Shown: one piece after another, positions 22,561 to 35,400 of the stretch
How positions within the stretch are numbered: position 1 is the first letter of the stretch
Layout of the letters: each line of letters begins with the position of its first letter
Assembly: GCF_037975245.1 (NCBI RefSeq)
Contig: NC_092568.1
Coordinates: 16,077,001 to 16,141,000, forward strand
DNA length: 64,000 bases
Source: Apostichopus japonicus
Taxonomy: Eukaryota; Echinodermata; Holothuroidea; Aspidochirotida; Stichopodidae
Direction of reading: 5' to 3'
Notes under the pieces: generated by a model
What the model was told of the DNA's origin: nothing
Seen by the model: the letters and a program-made list of their open reading frames with translations, nothing else
Databases searched by the model: none
Program-made: the position numbers and the translations under genes

Positions 22561-25500
22561 ATACTGGCTTATTAGAAACTTATTGCAAACAAGTTGCAAA
22601 AGATCGCACCATTTCGCATTTAGGCTCTCTTACTGATACAAAGATTTCTCAAAATGTGATGTTACAAACTTTGGCGAGTCCCGTTCAGTGATCACATTAC
22701 CTTCATACCTTTACCAAAATGCAACATATACTCATTCAATACTCATTCATTATGGGCATGTGCATATTAAAGATCCGTGACTGTTGACCCCCAAATTTTC
22801 ACATGCTAAATGTTGATAGAGTTTTGAAGTTGGTTTAACAATTAAAATTTACTTCCAAAAATTGACGAATATTAAATTAGACAATTAAATGTTTCACTGA
22901 TGAAATATCGTTGATGTTGGTAGCAAAGTTCTTTTTGAAGTTATATGTATGTAACTTTGTAGTATGTGACTTTTCTTTTATAAATCTTTTTGTATTCACA
23001 TAGGCCTTCTATATCTATTTAGATATAGCATTGTATAAGTAACTGGTACTGTCCTTTTCACTTGATCGTGTTAAAGTAGATTAGTAAATGCTCCACTGGT
23101 GAAATGAGATGGTGGTAGCAAACTTGCGATGTTGAAGTTATAGCATTAATGACGATTATTTGATTTTCTTTAAGTATGAGGTTCACGGAAGTTAAAGGCG
23201 TCTACCCGTTTTCAGGACTGGATGTGAGCAAACTTACCAATACAATCATACACAAAACCGTCCATGAATACAAATGAACAATGATAAGAATCATTCACAA
23301 AATTGTCTGTAAGATGTCCCTCCTGCGGCCACTGACCCGTACCATGCACGGTATGTTCCCATTAATTAGTTGATTGGCGTAGGAAGCAATCAAAAAGTGT
23401 GCGTGTGTGGGTGGGTTGAAGGGGGGGGGGTGTGGGTGCAGAAAACCGGTAGCAAGTTTGGAAATCTTCCCAAAAGAATGTACTTTAGGTAGAGGCTATT
23501 GTGGCCCAGATGAGACGTAGAAAATATGAACATCTTAAAAACTCGACTATTTATCTCCAACTTGCGACTACTTTATCTGAAAAGTTAGCCTTTTCCCTCA
23601 AAGTTTTGACTGTCTCGACTGTCTTATTCGAAAAATTTGAGCACCTTTCGAGTAGGTTGAGAGTTTAAACCTTTTGAGAAATAAAAGTACTGTCGAACAT
23701 TCGACGGATTATGAAGGAAACCTAAGTAAAAGAAATACAGTACCGGTAAAGACCCACCTGACTGACGTGGATTGCATACCTATAGTTAAAAACCCTGAAT
23801 CATTCCATGCAGTTGTGTAATTTATTTCAATAATTTCATGAATACCATCAAAGTATTTACACCTGTAAACAATAGCGGAACTCGGACATGTTGACACCAG
23901 TTGGCATGTTTGTCCGGGCGGTGTCCGAAACTTTTTTATTCCAGAGTTATTATAAAATTCATGGAAAAATGAACTGTTTGTATTAATTTGAAACGCACTA
24001 TTCAAACGTATTTGGATCCTCTAACAATTCTTGGTGGGGCAAATTCATGCTTTTAACCCGGAGTTTTTACCCATGGAGGCGGGGCTAGGGGTTGTGGATA
24101 TAGTCCTCATTATGATCTACTCATAGAAAGAACTAAAAATATTTTACTTGGGTTAGGAACTTGAAAACCTTAAGTTTTTCGTGAATAAATAAATCACAAA
24201 TGGGATGGGGGGGGGGGAGGGGTGGGAGGCAGTTAAATTAAAGGGACCTTCACCCACATGATATAATACACAATACTGCACAAGACTTGTTCCATGGTTG
24301 TCAAATATTATGCCCACGTCCGGGCCCCTTCCCACTCCCTCCACCTTTTTGAGATGGAGAAAGGTTACAGATAGTAACTTTGTGTGAGAAAAACAGAAAA
24401 TTTCGAGATGCCTTGTTTGATAAAAGCTATAAAAAAAAGAAGAAAAAAATATGCAAAATCTGAAGATTTCAAAGTCAAAATCTATTCAGTAAAAGCTTTG
24501 AGGGCAAATCTGAAATTTCCATATAACAGGGCAAGCTGTCTTTAAAGTTAGGAAGACAACTGGCAACAAATTTTCACACCCATCCCAGCATGAGCACATC
24601 ACTGTGAATACCATGACATCCTATCACATTATAATATATGAGTTCTAACGTACAGCTGCACTCTGTATTGGTTTGTGTTACTCGGTGTCAATCAGAATGA
24701 TTCTTGTATTAACTAACATTCATAAATACTTGGATACTTCTCTGTGTTGTTACATGGGGTTCACATTGGTATGTGTGAATGTCCTCCATCATTTCATTCT
24801 CAAATTTTATATTCCACGATGACTTTTCGTATCAATCTTCCCCTTCCTCCCTCCTTCACCCCCCTTGCCCCAAAAGATCGAGATAAACCCACAAATGTCA
24901 AAGATAAAAGACAAGAAGACGAGAACAATACAAATAAAAGACGAAACAATGTGAGGAAAGAGAACTTTTATTGAAGGAAAACTTTGAAAGAGATGATTCC
25001 CAGCTAGTCATCTTGAATGGTCCTGTCTGACATTCTCTGTGCCAGAGAACATTGGTATGTCACACAAGGCTCACAAATTGAAAATGCCCAATGTCAAAAA
25101 AAATCATAGCATTTCAATGCCACGTATATTCAGTCACATATAAATGACTATATAACCTTACTAGAGCTAGCCTCGCAATATCAATAAAAGGTACTACAAG
25201 AAATAAACATAAACATTGCTCTTGAGATATCTACCTCAGAAATGTTTCTTGGAGACTTTGTCGAGGAGTTACATAAACCCCTTCATGATTTTGTTTCCAT
25301 TTACACTCTCCCACTGATGAGGTGTCCTGATAAAAAGTGTATAATTTAAAAAAAAAAAAAAAATTTAAATTTAATTTAAAAAATGCCATATGGGACCATA
25401 CAGATGACAAATACATGAGATATACTATTTAGCTAGTAGCTCTATTGCTAAAAGTATAGACATGGTACTGAGGTCTTAGAGTATATAATGAAAGGAGAGA

Positions 25501-26432
25501 CAAAGCCAACCATCATGTTTGCCTTACACATTGTAATAAATACAGAAAGAATATATAATTGTAGCACATTTGGCTCAATAACATCATATTTAGACTCGAT
25601 CAAGTCTCTAGTCTTGTGTGAAAGAAACTCTGAATGCTATGATAATCTCATAATTGGCATTTTTCTAAACTATTTTGAGAAGTTGTTTATAACAGTTTCT
25701 ATGACAATAACGATGGTTGAGTTTGTGTCTCCTTTAACCAAATACCTCTTTGGAAAGAATAATGCAAGGCAGATGGCCTACCCCTCTCTGCTGTATCCAA
25801 CCATGAACCCTCCAAAGAACTTGACCTACTTTAAGTAGATTATCTTAATTTCAGACTTCAAGCCACTGGTTCCAAACTTGCACCAATCCCTTCTCTTCTA
25901 AATATTTCAAAAAGTATTGACGAATAGTTGATATTTTCTAAAAAGCTACCCAAAAGTTTAGAATGAAGATTAAACATGAAACACTCTTAGCACTAATGAT
26001 TTTCATTGTTATTGCTGGTTAGATTAAGCAATTTCATCTGTTTCCAGTAGAGTTGCTCTACCTAAATCAAACTGTTGTTAAGGTGAAATATCCACAGATG
26101 ATGTCATGATATGCTACACATTCTTATAATGTGTGAATTACGGTACATAGCACCATTTAATGAACAGGAATTAGCAAAAACAGCTGAAGGGTAAATTCAT
26201 TTTAATAATCTGTGTCCTTTCTTTTAACAACACTGCAGAACTGAAGTATTATATGAATTGTGTATAAAAACATTTGCTTTCCATATCTCTGTCCTTGCCT
26301 TAACTAGAATACTTAATACAACATTTGATTATTCCCCATAGAAATATTACCAAATTACTAGTGTTGCTGGAACGAACGAAGATGAACCACAAATACGCAC
26401 ATTATGAATTCATCCATGTCACGGATTCATTA
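22561..26432. other. No gene recognised
   Basis: A short open stretch at 22561-22690 looks faintly protein-like but ends in a stop and cannot be assigned. Around 22860-23190 two diverged copies of a roughly 210-bp unit (CACTGATGAAAT / CACTGGTGAAAT, then GGTAGCAAA) follow each other. There are G-rich tracts near 23420 and 24205 and an A-rich/T-rich palindromic patch at 25348-25382. No exon or RNA gene is visible. Confidence 0.5.
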
Positions 26433-26486
26433 CAATGCAAGTGTTTTGTAAAACCTTTATAAAGGTTTTACAAAACACTTGCATTG
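26433..26486. repeat. Perfect 54-bp palindrome
   Basis: Two 27-bp arms, CAATGCAAGTGTTTTG plus TAAAACCTTTA, and the exact reverse complement, meet with no spacer at 26459/26460. It would form a long hairpin or cruciform. No flanking duplication was recognised. Confidence 0.97.
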
Positions 26487-27689
26487 CTGGATGTCGCAAG
26501 ACTTTTTCATAAAAACCTCATGTTAAAATTCCTATATATATCATTCCTGCAATCTTTTGACCACTTTGACTAAATCTTATGATTGAGAAACACTTATTGG
26601 ACTTCACATCGGTTTGTTTATCTCAATATGGTCATTCCCTACCTCAGAAAACAGTAATTAGGCGGGTATTGAACTAGGATACATTAATGACAATACAACT
26701 ATATATACTGTAATAAATGATATTTTAAGGATATTTCACGATTTCTTATTTCTCACTGCCGAGATCAATGTCTTAACAACTACTTTAATTGACGAATCTT
26801 TAATTTCATCTCACAAGCACATGGAGCATTAACAACAAGACTGAGAGTTTTCAAGTTTAATATATTGACAGAGAACCAGGAAGCTGCATGATACATTCTA
26901 CATTAAACACATTCATCTACATCGTAACTACTGTTTACTACACCAACTAATAAGACTGCTCCCACAGAACACTCTCAAAGAGACTTCAGGATGTATCCAG
27001 TCATAGGCAACATGAAAACCTGTACAAACATATTCATAATGACAAAGGTAGCTTTTATGTCAGTGCACTAATATATTGGGACAATCTGGCAGGTTCTGTC
27101 AGGAAACGGCTATAGCTACTAATTTCATCAATGCACCTGGATGTGATTTCAACGAGACTTTTACTGTTCTCAGAAGGTTATATAAGTGTCACAATAGCTG
27201 TGTTAAACCTGAAGAAATGAAGAAAGTCCATTACATTGAAAACACAAGGATCAGCACTTGAACTAGGCCTAAGAAACGTTCATGCTTAATCTACCCACAG
27301 CTAGTCTACTTTACATAGAAGAATGTGTGCACAGTTGACCATACTGCTAACTAACTTTCAAGCTACTTAAAAGCTAAGGGCATCATTCTGATGAAATACC
27401 TCGACATATTGCCATGTTACATTGCACAAGTAGGTGATTCAGGTGCTAATAACTAGTTAAGATCTAGCATTGAAACAAAGAAACAGCTTCATTTTCAGCA
27501 GGAGGAAAGACAGGAATTGTCTTACAATTTTCCCCTCAACGATTCTCGTAAAGGTAGGTGGTGGTGCTCCTGTTATAAGCTTCACTGCTGAAGTGCTAAG
27601 ATACTGATGATGCCTTCAAAATGATCTCCAAAACACTACAAACATGTACCAGCTGGCAGTGTCCATCTCTAGTCATTGGTTACTCTTGA
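26487..27689. other. No gene recognised
   Basis: This AT-rich stretch shows no convincing coding or repeat structure. It lies downstream of the Rel stop codon and beyond the minisatellite, so it could hold a long Rel 3' UTR or be intergenic. Confidence 0.4.
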
Positions 27690-28690
27690 CCTGTCCTACA
27701 TAATATCTGAGTCATCTCTTGGATTCCCTTAGATGATATCTAAAGTCATAGCTTGGGCTGTCCTAGGTAACATGTGACTTCTCTTAGACTGTCCTATGTG
27801 ACATCTGACATCTCGTAGACTGTCCTAGGTGATATGTGATATCTGTTTGACTGTCCTAGGTGATATCTGATATCTCTTAGACTGTCCTATGTGATATCTG
27901 ACATCTATTTGACTGCTCTAGGTGATATGTGACATCTATTTGACTGTCCTATGTGATATGTGACATCTATTTGACTGTCCTAGGTGATATGTGACATCTA
28001 TTTGACTGTCCTAGGTGATATCTGACATCTCTTAGACTGTCCTATGTGATATCTGGCATCTATTTGACTGTCCTAGGTGATATGTGACATCTATTTGACT
28101 GTCCTAGGTGATATCTGATATCTCTTAGACTGTCCTATGTGATATCTGACATCTATTTGACTGTCCTAGGTGATATGTGACATCTATTTGACTGTAGAGG
28201 TCTGACATCTTTTGGACTGTCCTATGTCATATCTGATATCTCTTGGACTGTCCTAGGTCTGAAATCTTTGGGACTGTTCTAGGTCATATCTAACATCTTT
28301 TGGACTGTCCTAGCCCATATCTGATATCTCTGGGGTATCCCTCTGTGATCTCTGAGTCATCTCTCGGACTGTTCTAGGTCTGACATCTTTTGGACTGTCC
28401 TAGCCCATATCTGATATCTCCAGGATATCCCTCGGTGATCTCTGAGTCATCTCTCGGACTGTTCTAGGTCTGACATCTTTTGGACTGTCCTAGGCCATAT
28501 CTGATATCTCTGGGGTATCCCTCTGTGATCTCTGAGTCATCTCTCGGACTGTTCTAGGTCTGGCATCTTTTGGACTGTCCTAGGCCATATCTGATATCTC
28601 TGGGATATCCCTCTGTGATCTCTGAGTCATCTCTCGGACTGTTCTAGGTCACATCTAACATCTTTCGGACTGTTCTAGGTCATCCCTTGG
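27690..28690. repeat. 31-bp minisatellite with a 90-bp higher-order region
   Basis: The basic unit is close to GACTGTCCTAGGTGATAT followed by GTGACATCTATTT, with a period of 31 bp, clearest at 27830-28195. From about 28270 to 28690 three unit types combine into a 90-bp repeat (ATCTCTCGGACTGTTC begins at 28360, 28450, 28540 and 28630). The array begins about 285 bp past the Rel stop codon and may be transcribed in its 3' UTR. Confidence 0.93.
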
Positions 28691-28974
28691 AGGTAATCTC
28701 TCAACAGCTTGCTCAGTACAACACCAAAAACCACCTTCCTTCATCATGTGTATCATCTGTATCATCATCAGCACATTGCCTTTCAATTATCACAAGCCCC
28801 GTCAAGGTACATCTCTGCATCACATGTTACTCTCCATCCTCCAGCCAGGTGTCAGTTAGTTCACTGCCGGCCATTAACAGCCAGAGCAGGGCACGCAGAC
28901 CTGCTTCAACTAGTTCCTGTACAATCTCTTTTGCCATGCATGGTCTCTATGTCATTACTCTCGCCATGTCCTGC

Positions 28975-29408
28975 TCAATCCAAAAAATCAGACTGGTTGA
29001 TATCTTGCATAAACACATTAATGCTTGGTAGACCAATCTCATTGTTTCCCATGTTGTTATACTGTGCTAAAGTTGGTTCAGAGTAATCGTTGAATAATGA
29101 AACCAATTGAGCATTAGATAGGTTTGTGTTTGCACTATCATTATAAGCGACAGGCAGGTCGACAAAGTTTAAGTTGGTAGGGTTATTAAGATCAGCGAAA
29201 GGATCCACTTCAAGTGTAGTATTCAAATCGGTGACTTCAGAAAATTCATAATTGTCCATAGCAGGTTCATCTGCAAACATAAAACTATCTGGAATGACCA
29301 TGGCACTAGGCTCCCTTTTAACAGGACCAATGGTCACATGAGCGATGGAGTCGGGGGTGACACTGATCATATTGCAGCTATCTGCCGCAGATGGAAACGA
29401 GAAAGAAC
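28975..29408 (-). CDS. Rel: Rel last coding exon: C-terminal activation region
   Basis: Acceptor TGTTTTGCAG, stop TGA at 28975-28977. The 143 residues are poor in Lys/Arg and rich in Asp, Glu and Asn, as in Rel transactivation domains; hydrophobic-acidic pieces include [21 protein letters not shown] and the terminus NQSDFLD. VKRE (in [10 protein letters not shown]) fits a sumoylation motif. There is no ankyrin repeat, no death domain and no further donor. Confidence 0.92.
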
Positions 29409-32400
29409 CTGCAAAACAACAGCAAGCAATTATGAAACAACAGCTACAGACAGCACCAACTCTAAATCATCAAAACAGTTGTTTGCATTCTTTCTCATCA
29501 ACCTCTGAAGAAGATCCTGCTAGGATCGAAACGGCCCACTTACTTTCACACATTGATTTTGTGTGGGTAAATTTTCCCTTCTTAAATCTCACAACATTGT
29601 AGTTTCATTAGCTCAGCTAGCCAACTTTCTAATTGGAAAATAAAGAAGAGCTGAATTTTTTTGAAATACGCTGACATGATTGTTTGCGTATCATTAGGAC
29701 CAATATATGAAATTTCTCAAGGGAATCTCACTTCAATCCAAAGATATCTCTAATCACTCCCTGATTGTGGTTCACTTGCTTGAAAAGTCTCACAGTTTTG
29801 CATTTTGTTTGATAATTCACAATCTCAGTTTGAGTAGTACACGTTAGCGATGGTAAATTGTTCCAAAGTGTCAATTCAACTTAGTCTTCTCTTTCTGTGG
29901 CAAAACATACCTTTCAAAACTATGGGACTATAAACTTCAGTCAAAACTTAGGATTGCATAGGTTCCAGATTGGCAAATGATCACACAGCTTTGCACTTTA
30001 CCATAAATATTTGGCCTTTTGTAGAAAAATGTCCATACCCTCAACAGAGCCTCACAGGTAACATTATGGACATAGGCAACTATGAATTGATTGCAAATTA
30101 CTAAGAAGCTCTTAAGCTCTGAATCGACCATTCAGTACAATTTGATGCTAATAATGATAATAATGAAGAAGAAATTGGAAAAAATAAGATAACCATAGCT
30201 ATGGCATAGCTCAAAGGATGACTTTCGGCAGAATGTTAGTCTTGATATGTTATAGTCCGAGATTAAAGAAACAAGTTTAGCTCCAGTAAAGGTTTTCAGC
30301 TAGTTCTGGTTTCAAGATATATTCACCTTTTCACAACTTTTCACCCTATTCACAACTTATTCTCTGAAATGCTCCTTTACCAAATTGATAATGACCATAG
30401 GATCCTCAGTGCAGGCCTAAATGTTAATGTTTAAACCATTGTTCCATAAGTCCTAATGACTCTGCCAAAGCATTGTCTGATAAGTCCATATAAACAACAG
30501 AGCAGCACCCTTGGATGACATGCATTCAACACAATTTGAACTTTGACATATCTGTTTTGTATTTTAAACATGTCATTTGAGGCCATAAAATTCTATTGTA
30601 TTCCCACTGAGCTTTGTGTTGCTTCTGAGGACCTGACCTAAAGGTCTATATAAACCACTGACACCATAAACCATGAAACCATAAACCATATATAAACCAT
30701 AATAAAAGACTATATAAACCAGCCATTTTAAATGAACCTAGGCTGTTCATAGTCACTTTCTAAAAACTTTAAAAGTACTAAACTTGACCTGGACTGATGA
30801 GCAGTGTTTTTTTTTTGATGGTCTACAAAATATCAAAACTAATTTTGTACCTATTAAGTCATACTTTAATAGTTTCAACATCGGCGATGTTCAAAAAAAA
30901 AAAAAAAAAAAAAAAATATCTCACTTTCTGGTTTCACTTGGGCCCGGGCTTTTAGAGACTGTCTTCTTCCTTTAGCTTTGAGTTTTTCGTTTAGTTTCTT
31001 CTTTATATCAGAGAGTTTTGAACTGCTGCCAGCCGCTCCATCTAGGTTAACATAAACCACGTCATGTAAGTCATAACTTGTCAAGCCACGTTATTTAGAT
31101 ATGGTCTTATATTTTCAATCAATTATTGGTTTGCTGAATTCCAATACCTAAGGCCTTGATGTAAGAATCTTCTTAAAACCCTTTTCATGTTGTACGTTTT
31201 GTTGAACATTACAAGAGTTGTATACTGTTGTGATATTTTAAGATACCGTATAATATGAATCACTGAAGTCCCTTTCCCCTAGCGATAATGCTTAAGATCA
31301 GCAATATAGAATTGTGAAATGATATTATGTTCCTTATGTGTTGCAGCATGAAGCACACAACTTAGACTAGACCCTTCTATGACCACTTTTGACGCAGTAT
31401 GCAAAGTATTGTGGCTTCAGACTGGCACGTACACCATGCTCACCCCCCCCCTCCCCAGGAAAAGGTAAGTACAGGGATTGCTACCAACCAAAGGATGGAT
31501 AAGTCACTTGGTAAAGCAAACGATTTCCGATCCTGAGGTCCACTGCTTCAAACCCTATTCCTTTGCTCTTTTCAATTTGAACAAATTTTACAATCTACAG
31601 TGACAATCACAATTGTTTTCATGTTCCTTCGTAGGTCTTTTGTGTACAAAAAATACGGACAGCAACCAACTTTTTACAACTTTGGTGACTCCCTCTCTCT
31701 CTCTCTCAAACACACCTAAAAGATGTGCAGTATTAAATACTTCAGACACTGCAAAGCCTGGACTTTTTTTATACTTCTTTTTCAAACTTTCCATTTATTG
31801 AATTACAAAATGTCTTCCTTTTTGAATCTATCATCTATGGGCATGCTTTTGTAAACCCTAATTCCTGTTTAACATTTCACCTTGCAACAGAAAGAGCCAC
31901 AGCAGAACAAATGATTCATAAACACTACAATACTGAACAGTGTATAAAGGATGACACATCTAGACTACCAAGACGAATGTATTCAATTTCATCAAGTCAT
32001 TCATATAATTATATTTCAAATATTTGGAAATTTGAGAATCTGTTGCTGGCATGTACAAAAAAAGTGTTCAGTCGTAGATTAATTAAAGCATTTTATGCTT
32101 TTCCTAATCTCTTTGATTTGTATGAAATCAGTAAATTCAGACTTGATATTGCCTTGGTTCGTCATAGCGAAACCACACGTGTCTCTTAACTGTGTTGTAT
32201 TGAATGGTTCCCTTTGAACTGCCAGTACCAGTACACAAGATTATCACAACAGTTCTGTGCTCAGCCTAATACCTAACGTGTATTAAGCGGTAACTATCAT
32301 CATTGATACCAGTGAAAATGTCATTTCTAGGTGAGAGGTGGTGTTTGATGGGGCCTAGTGGCAACAATGTACATGTACGGGGAGTACAGTTACATAGCTG

Positions 32401-35400
32401 ATTTAGTGTCCCAAAAGGAAAATAAATAGTGTGCGGGAAGAATATAAATAGTGCGCAGGAGGCAAAGACCAGATCTGAAATGTCTATGGGATGTGGTTCT
32501 GTTACAACTGCAACCAATGTTGGACCGATGTGACTAATATCTCTTACCAATAAAATGGAGACTAATGCTATTCAAACCCCATATTCTATTCATGGATGTC
32601 ACATTCATGTTGTTGATAATATGTCAGCTTTCTCTTTCTACATACTGACCTTCTAATGCAAAGTTTTGTTCAAATGAAGGATTGTTCCTCTTTCGTTTAG
32701 CTTCGAGCTGTTCCGGATCTGTTGGAAAGATAAAAAGAAAAAATCCAAAGAAGAATTTTTTCATGTAAGCTTTTTTATGTAAGCTTCAAAATGGTGGGGT
32801 TCGTTCAGCTACATAAGAATTATTCACCCTTTCCCAAATCTTCCCTTATTTCTTTCAACAATAAACATTTGAAGCCCTGTGATTCATTTTATTATGGAGC
32901 GACCATAGGAATACTTTTAATCAAGTCTCTCATAAAAATGGAAATAGGAAAGACATACACCACAAGGTTTCTGCCCACCTGAACCAATTCATCTCCATTT
33001 TTTTAGGATAAGATTCAAGCCTAACGTACCCCTAGATGAACATGAAAATACAATACCACTATGACATAAATGTTAAAAATCCAATGGATCAATAAAAGCA
33101 AATGATCATAACTTAACAGGGTAAATCCTGCTAAATCACTTCTAAACAAACACAGAATCCTTGATTACAAAAATTGTTTATCCATCATTACCATACCTCC
33201 CATATTCTAGGGTGCATCCTCAGACAAAAAAAGAATAATCCAATGTAAATGAGGATGTACAAAGACACACACTGATATATGATAGGTGTTACAAGCTTTG
33301 CTTAAACTATTTGAAAATCTTAATATTTGAGGGAGACAGTTGAAAATCACTGAAAATATCTGATGATAATTTATTATGTAATTGTCATTTAGCCACTGAA
33401 GAAGATCCTGCTAGGATCGAAACGTCAGGCCAACTTACTTTTACACATTCTCTTACACAGGCTCTCTAGTGGATAAGCAGTTTGCTAACAGTTTTATTTC
33501 ATTTTCATTTATTATGTAGTCAGTTTATTATTTCACAGAGTAATAGTTGTCACAGTACCATTTGCTACATAATTTGAGTCATATCAACTTACCTTGTGCC
33601 ATCATATCACTTCCTTATTTCCTGGATTCAAGTTATATTGTCCCTTGAAGGTACATGCATCACTATCATGCTTTCGTTGTTAAATAAAGATCAAGTTAAC
33701 AGCTCTTGTGGAGTTAGTTAGTTACCATGTATTATTAAATGACTTACCAGCATTCTCAGGAATGTACGTAAAGACTTCTGGGTCACTGACGTCACTATCA
33801 GAAGTTCTCTGCAATCTGACCTTGACTTCAATCTCTTTCTCTATATTGGTACATTTATAAGGTGGTGTTCTCAACACAATAGCAATCTAATTTGAAAACA
33901 ATGAGAGGAAAAAACAATCTATCAGCAACTGATTTCCTAGCAAGAAGAAAGTAGCTAAGGAGGAGGTGAAATGGTGCAACGAAGTAAAACCTATAAATAT
34001 TTGGTAACAATGTTGCTTTACACCATTAAGCAAGCAGCAAGGACCATAACCTCTTTAATAACACCCCATCTGATGAGCAACCATATCTCACTTCTGTCAC
34101 CATAAAGCACTCTACATGGCCTACTGTTTCAGTGGTCTGAAACAAGGAAGTTTCTCATTGGACCACTAAAAGTTATTCTTAAGGTTTTTCCAAGGGACAA
34201 CCACTGCTGCTTTGAAACAAAACCCTCTGCCCTCACAGTCATACTTTCCACAATCAATCTGTCGCCAACCAACTGTGCTCTCTAGAAAACTTTGAAAGTA
34301 GGCTGTCCAGGCTATACAAAGGACAAGAAGCAAAACTGAAATAAATATCAGTCTTACTCTGCCTTAACTCTACAATAATTTACAACGACCATTCCTTGTA
34401 CTGTTACTGCTTGCACGTTACTTAATCTTGCTATCTGTAATGTTGGTCAATACCTGGTGATGGACATCCGAGGATCCAAATAGGCCATTATCAGTCCAGG
34501 GGCGGCTCTCCTTACTTTCTTCGAAGAATACCACCTGGATGTCCTCTACAGGAGACAAATAATATGTGAAACATCATAGTTAAGGTTGGATTTAACAAAC
34601 AAAGCAAAGATATTCACAAATCAATGGAAAAGGCTTTATAGTGCAAGCATACCATGTCATCATGGCACCTCTACAGACAAATGGTAGAAGACACTACAAA
34701 ACCTTTTTGAGAATTTCAACAGTGTATCGTTTTCTTGCTGAACATATTAATTAATGGGACAGATGGCATGTACAGGATTATTGTGTTTACAGCAATCCAC
34801 AAGTTGTTTTTTGTGGTTGTGTGCCATATGTTACCTATTGGTGAAGGGTGGTTTAGTTGCTAGAGATTTGGGGTCACCATATTTATGGTGATTGGTTAAT
34901 AGTCTGTTTATGACCTGTAAGTGTAACAACAAACAAATGGCTCACCTACATAAGTGTCTATGAGTGAAAGCAACTCATTTCCCAATAACAAGAGCCTTTA
35001 AGAAAGTTTGATCTACTGACAACTGAGCAAGTGTAACTGTCTATCAAATGTGGTCTTTATCCAAGGTGCTGTTGTACTACATAAACAGCCCTGATCATGT
35101 GAAAGCACCTTCCAGCTGAACGACAGAAACAGCCCTGATCTTGTGAAAACACCTTCCAGCTGTATGACAGAAACAGCCCTGATCATGTGAAAGCACCTTC
35201 CAGCTGTACGACAGAAACAGCCCTGATCATGTGATAGCACCTTCCAGCTGATCACAAGATTCAGATACAACCCATCTGACAGCTTCTTCAACGTAACATC
35301 ATGTTTCTATGACATTCTTACAGACCCTGATAGTTATAGTAGCAACGGTAGAGAGATGCAGAAAGATGGAGGAAGAGCACCATTAGAAGATGACCTAATC

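Noticed and set aside
24967-24972. AATAAA on the minus strand as a Rel polyadenylation signal
   Set aside because: It would imply a 4-kb 3' UTR through the minisatellite. It is possible, but a single hexamer is weak evidence in AT-rich DNA.
25348-25382. A/T-rich palindromic patch as a functional hairpin
   Set aside because: Simple A and T runs explain it.
28687-29086. Two plus-strand open frames
   Set aside because: They overlap the last Rel exon and minisatellite on the opposite strand and show no protein similarity.
31911-32189. 92-codon plus-strand open frame in a Rel intron
   Set aside because: No recognisable domain, no splice or promoter context, composition like the AT-rich background.
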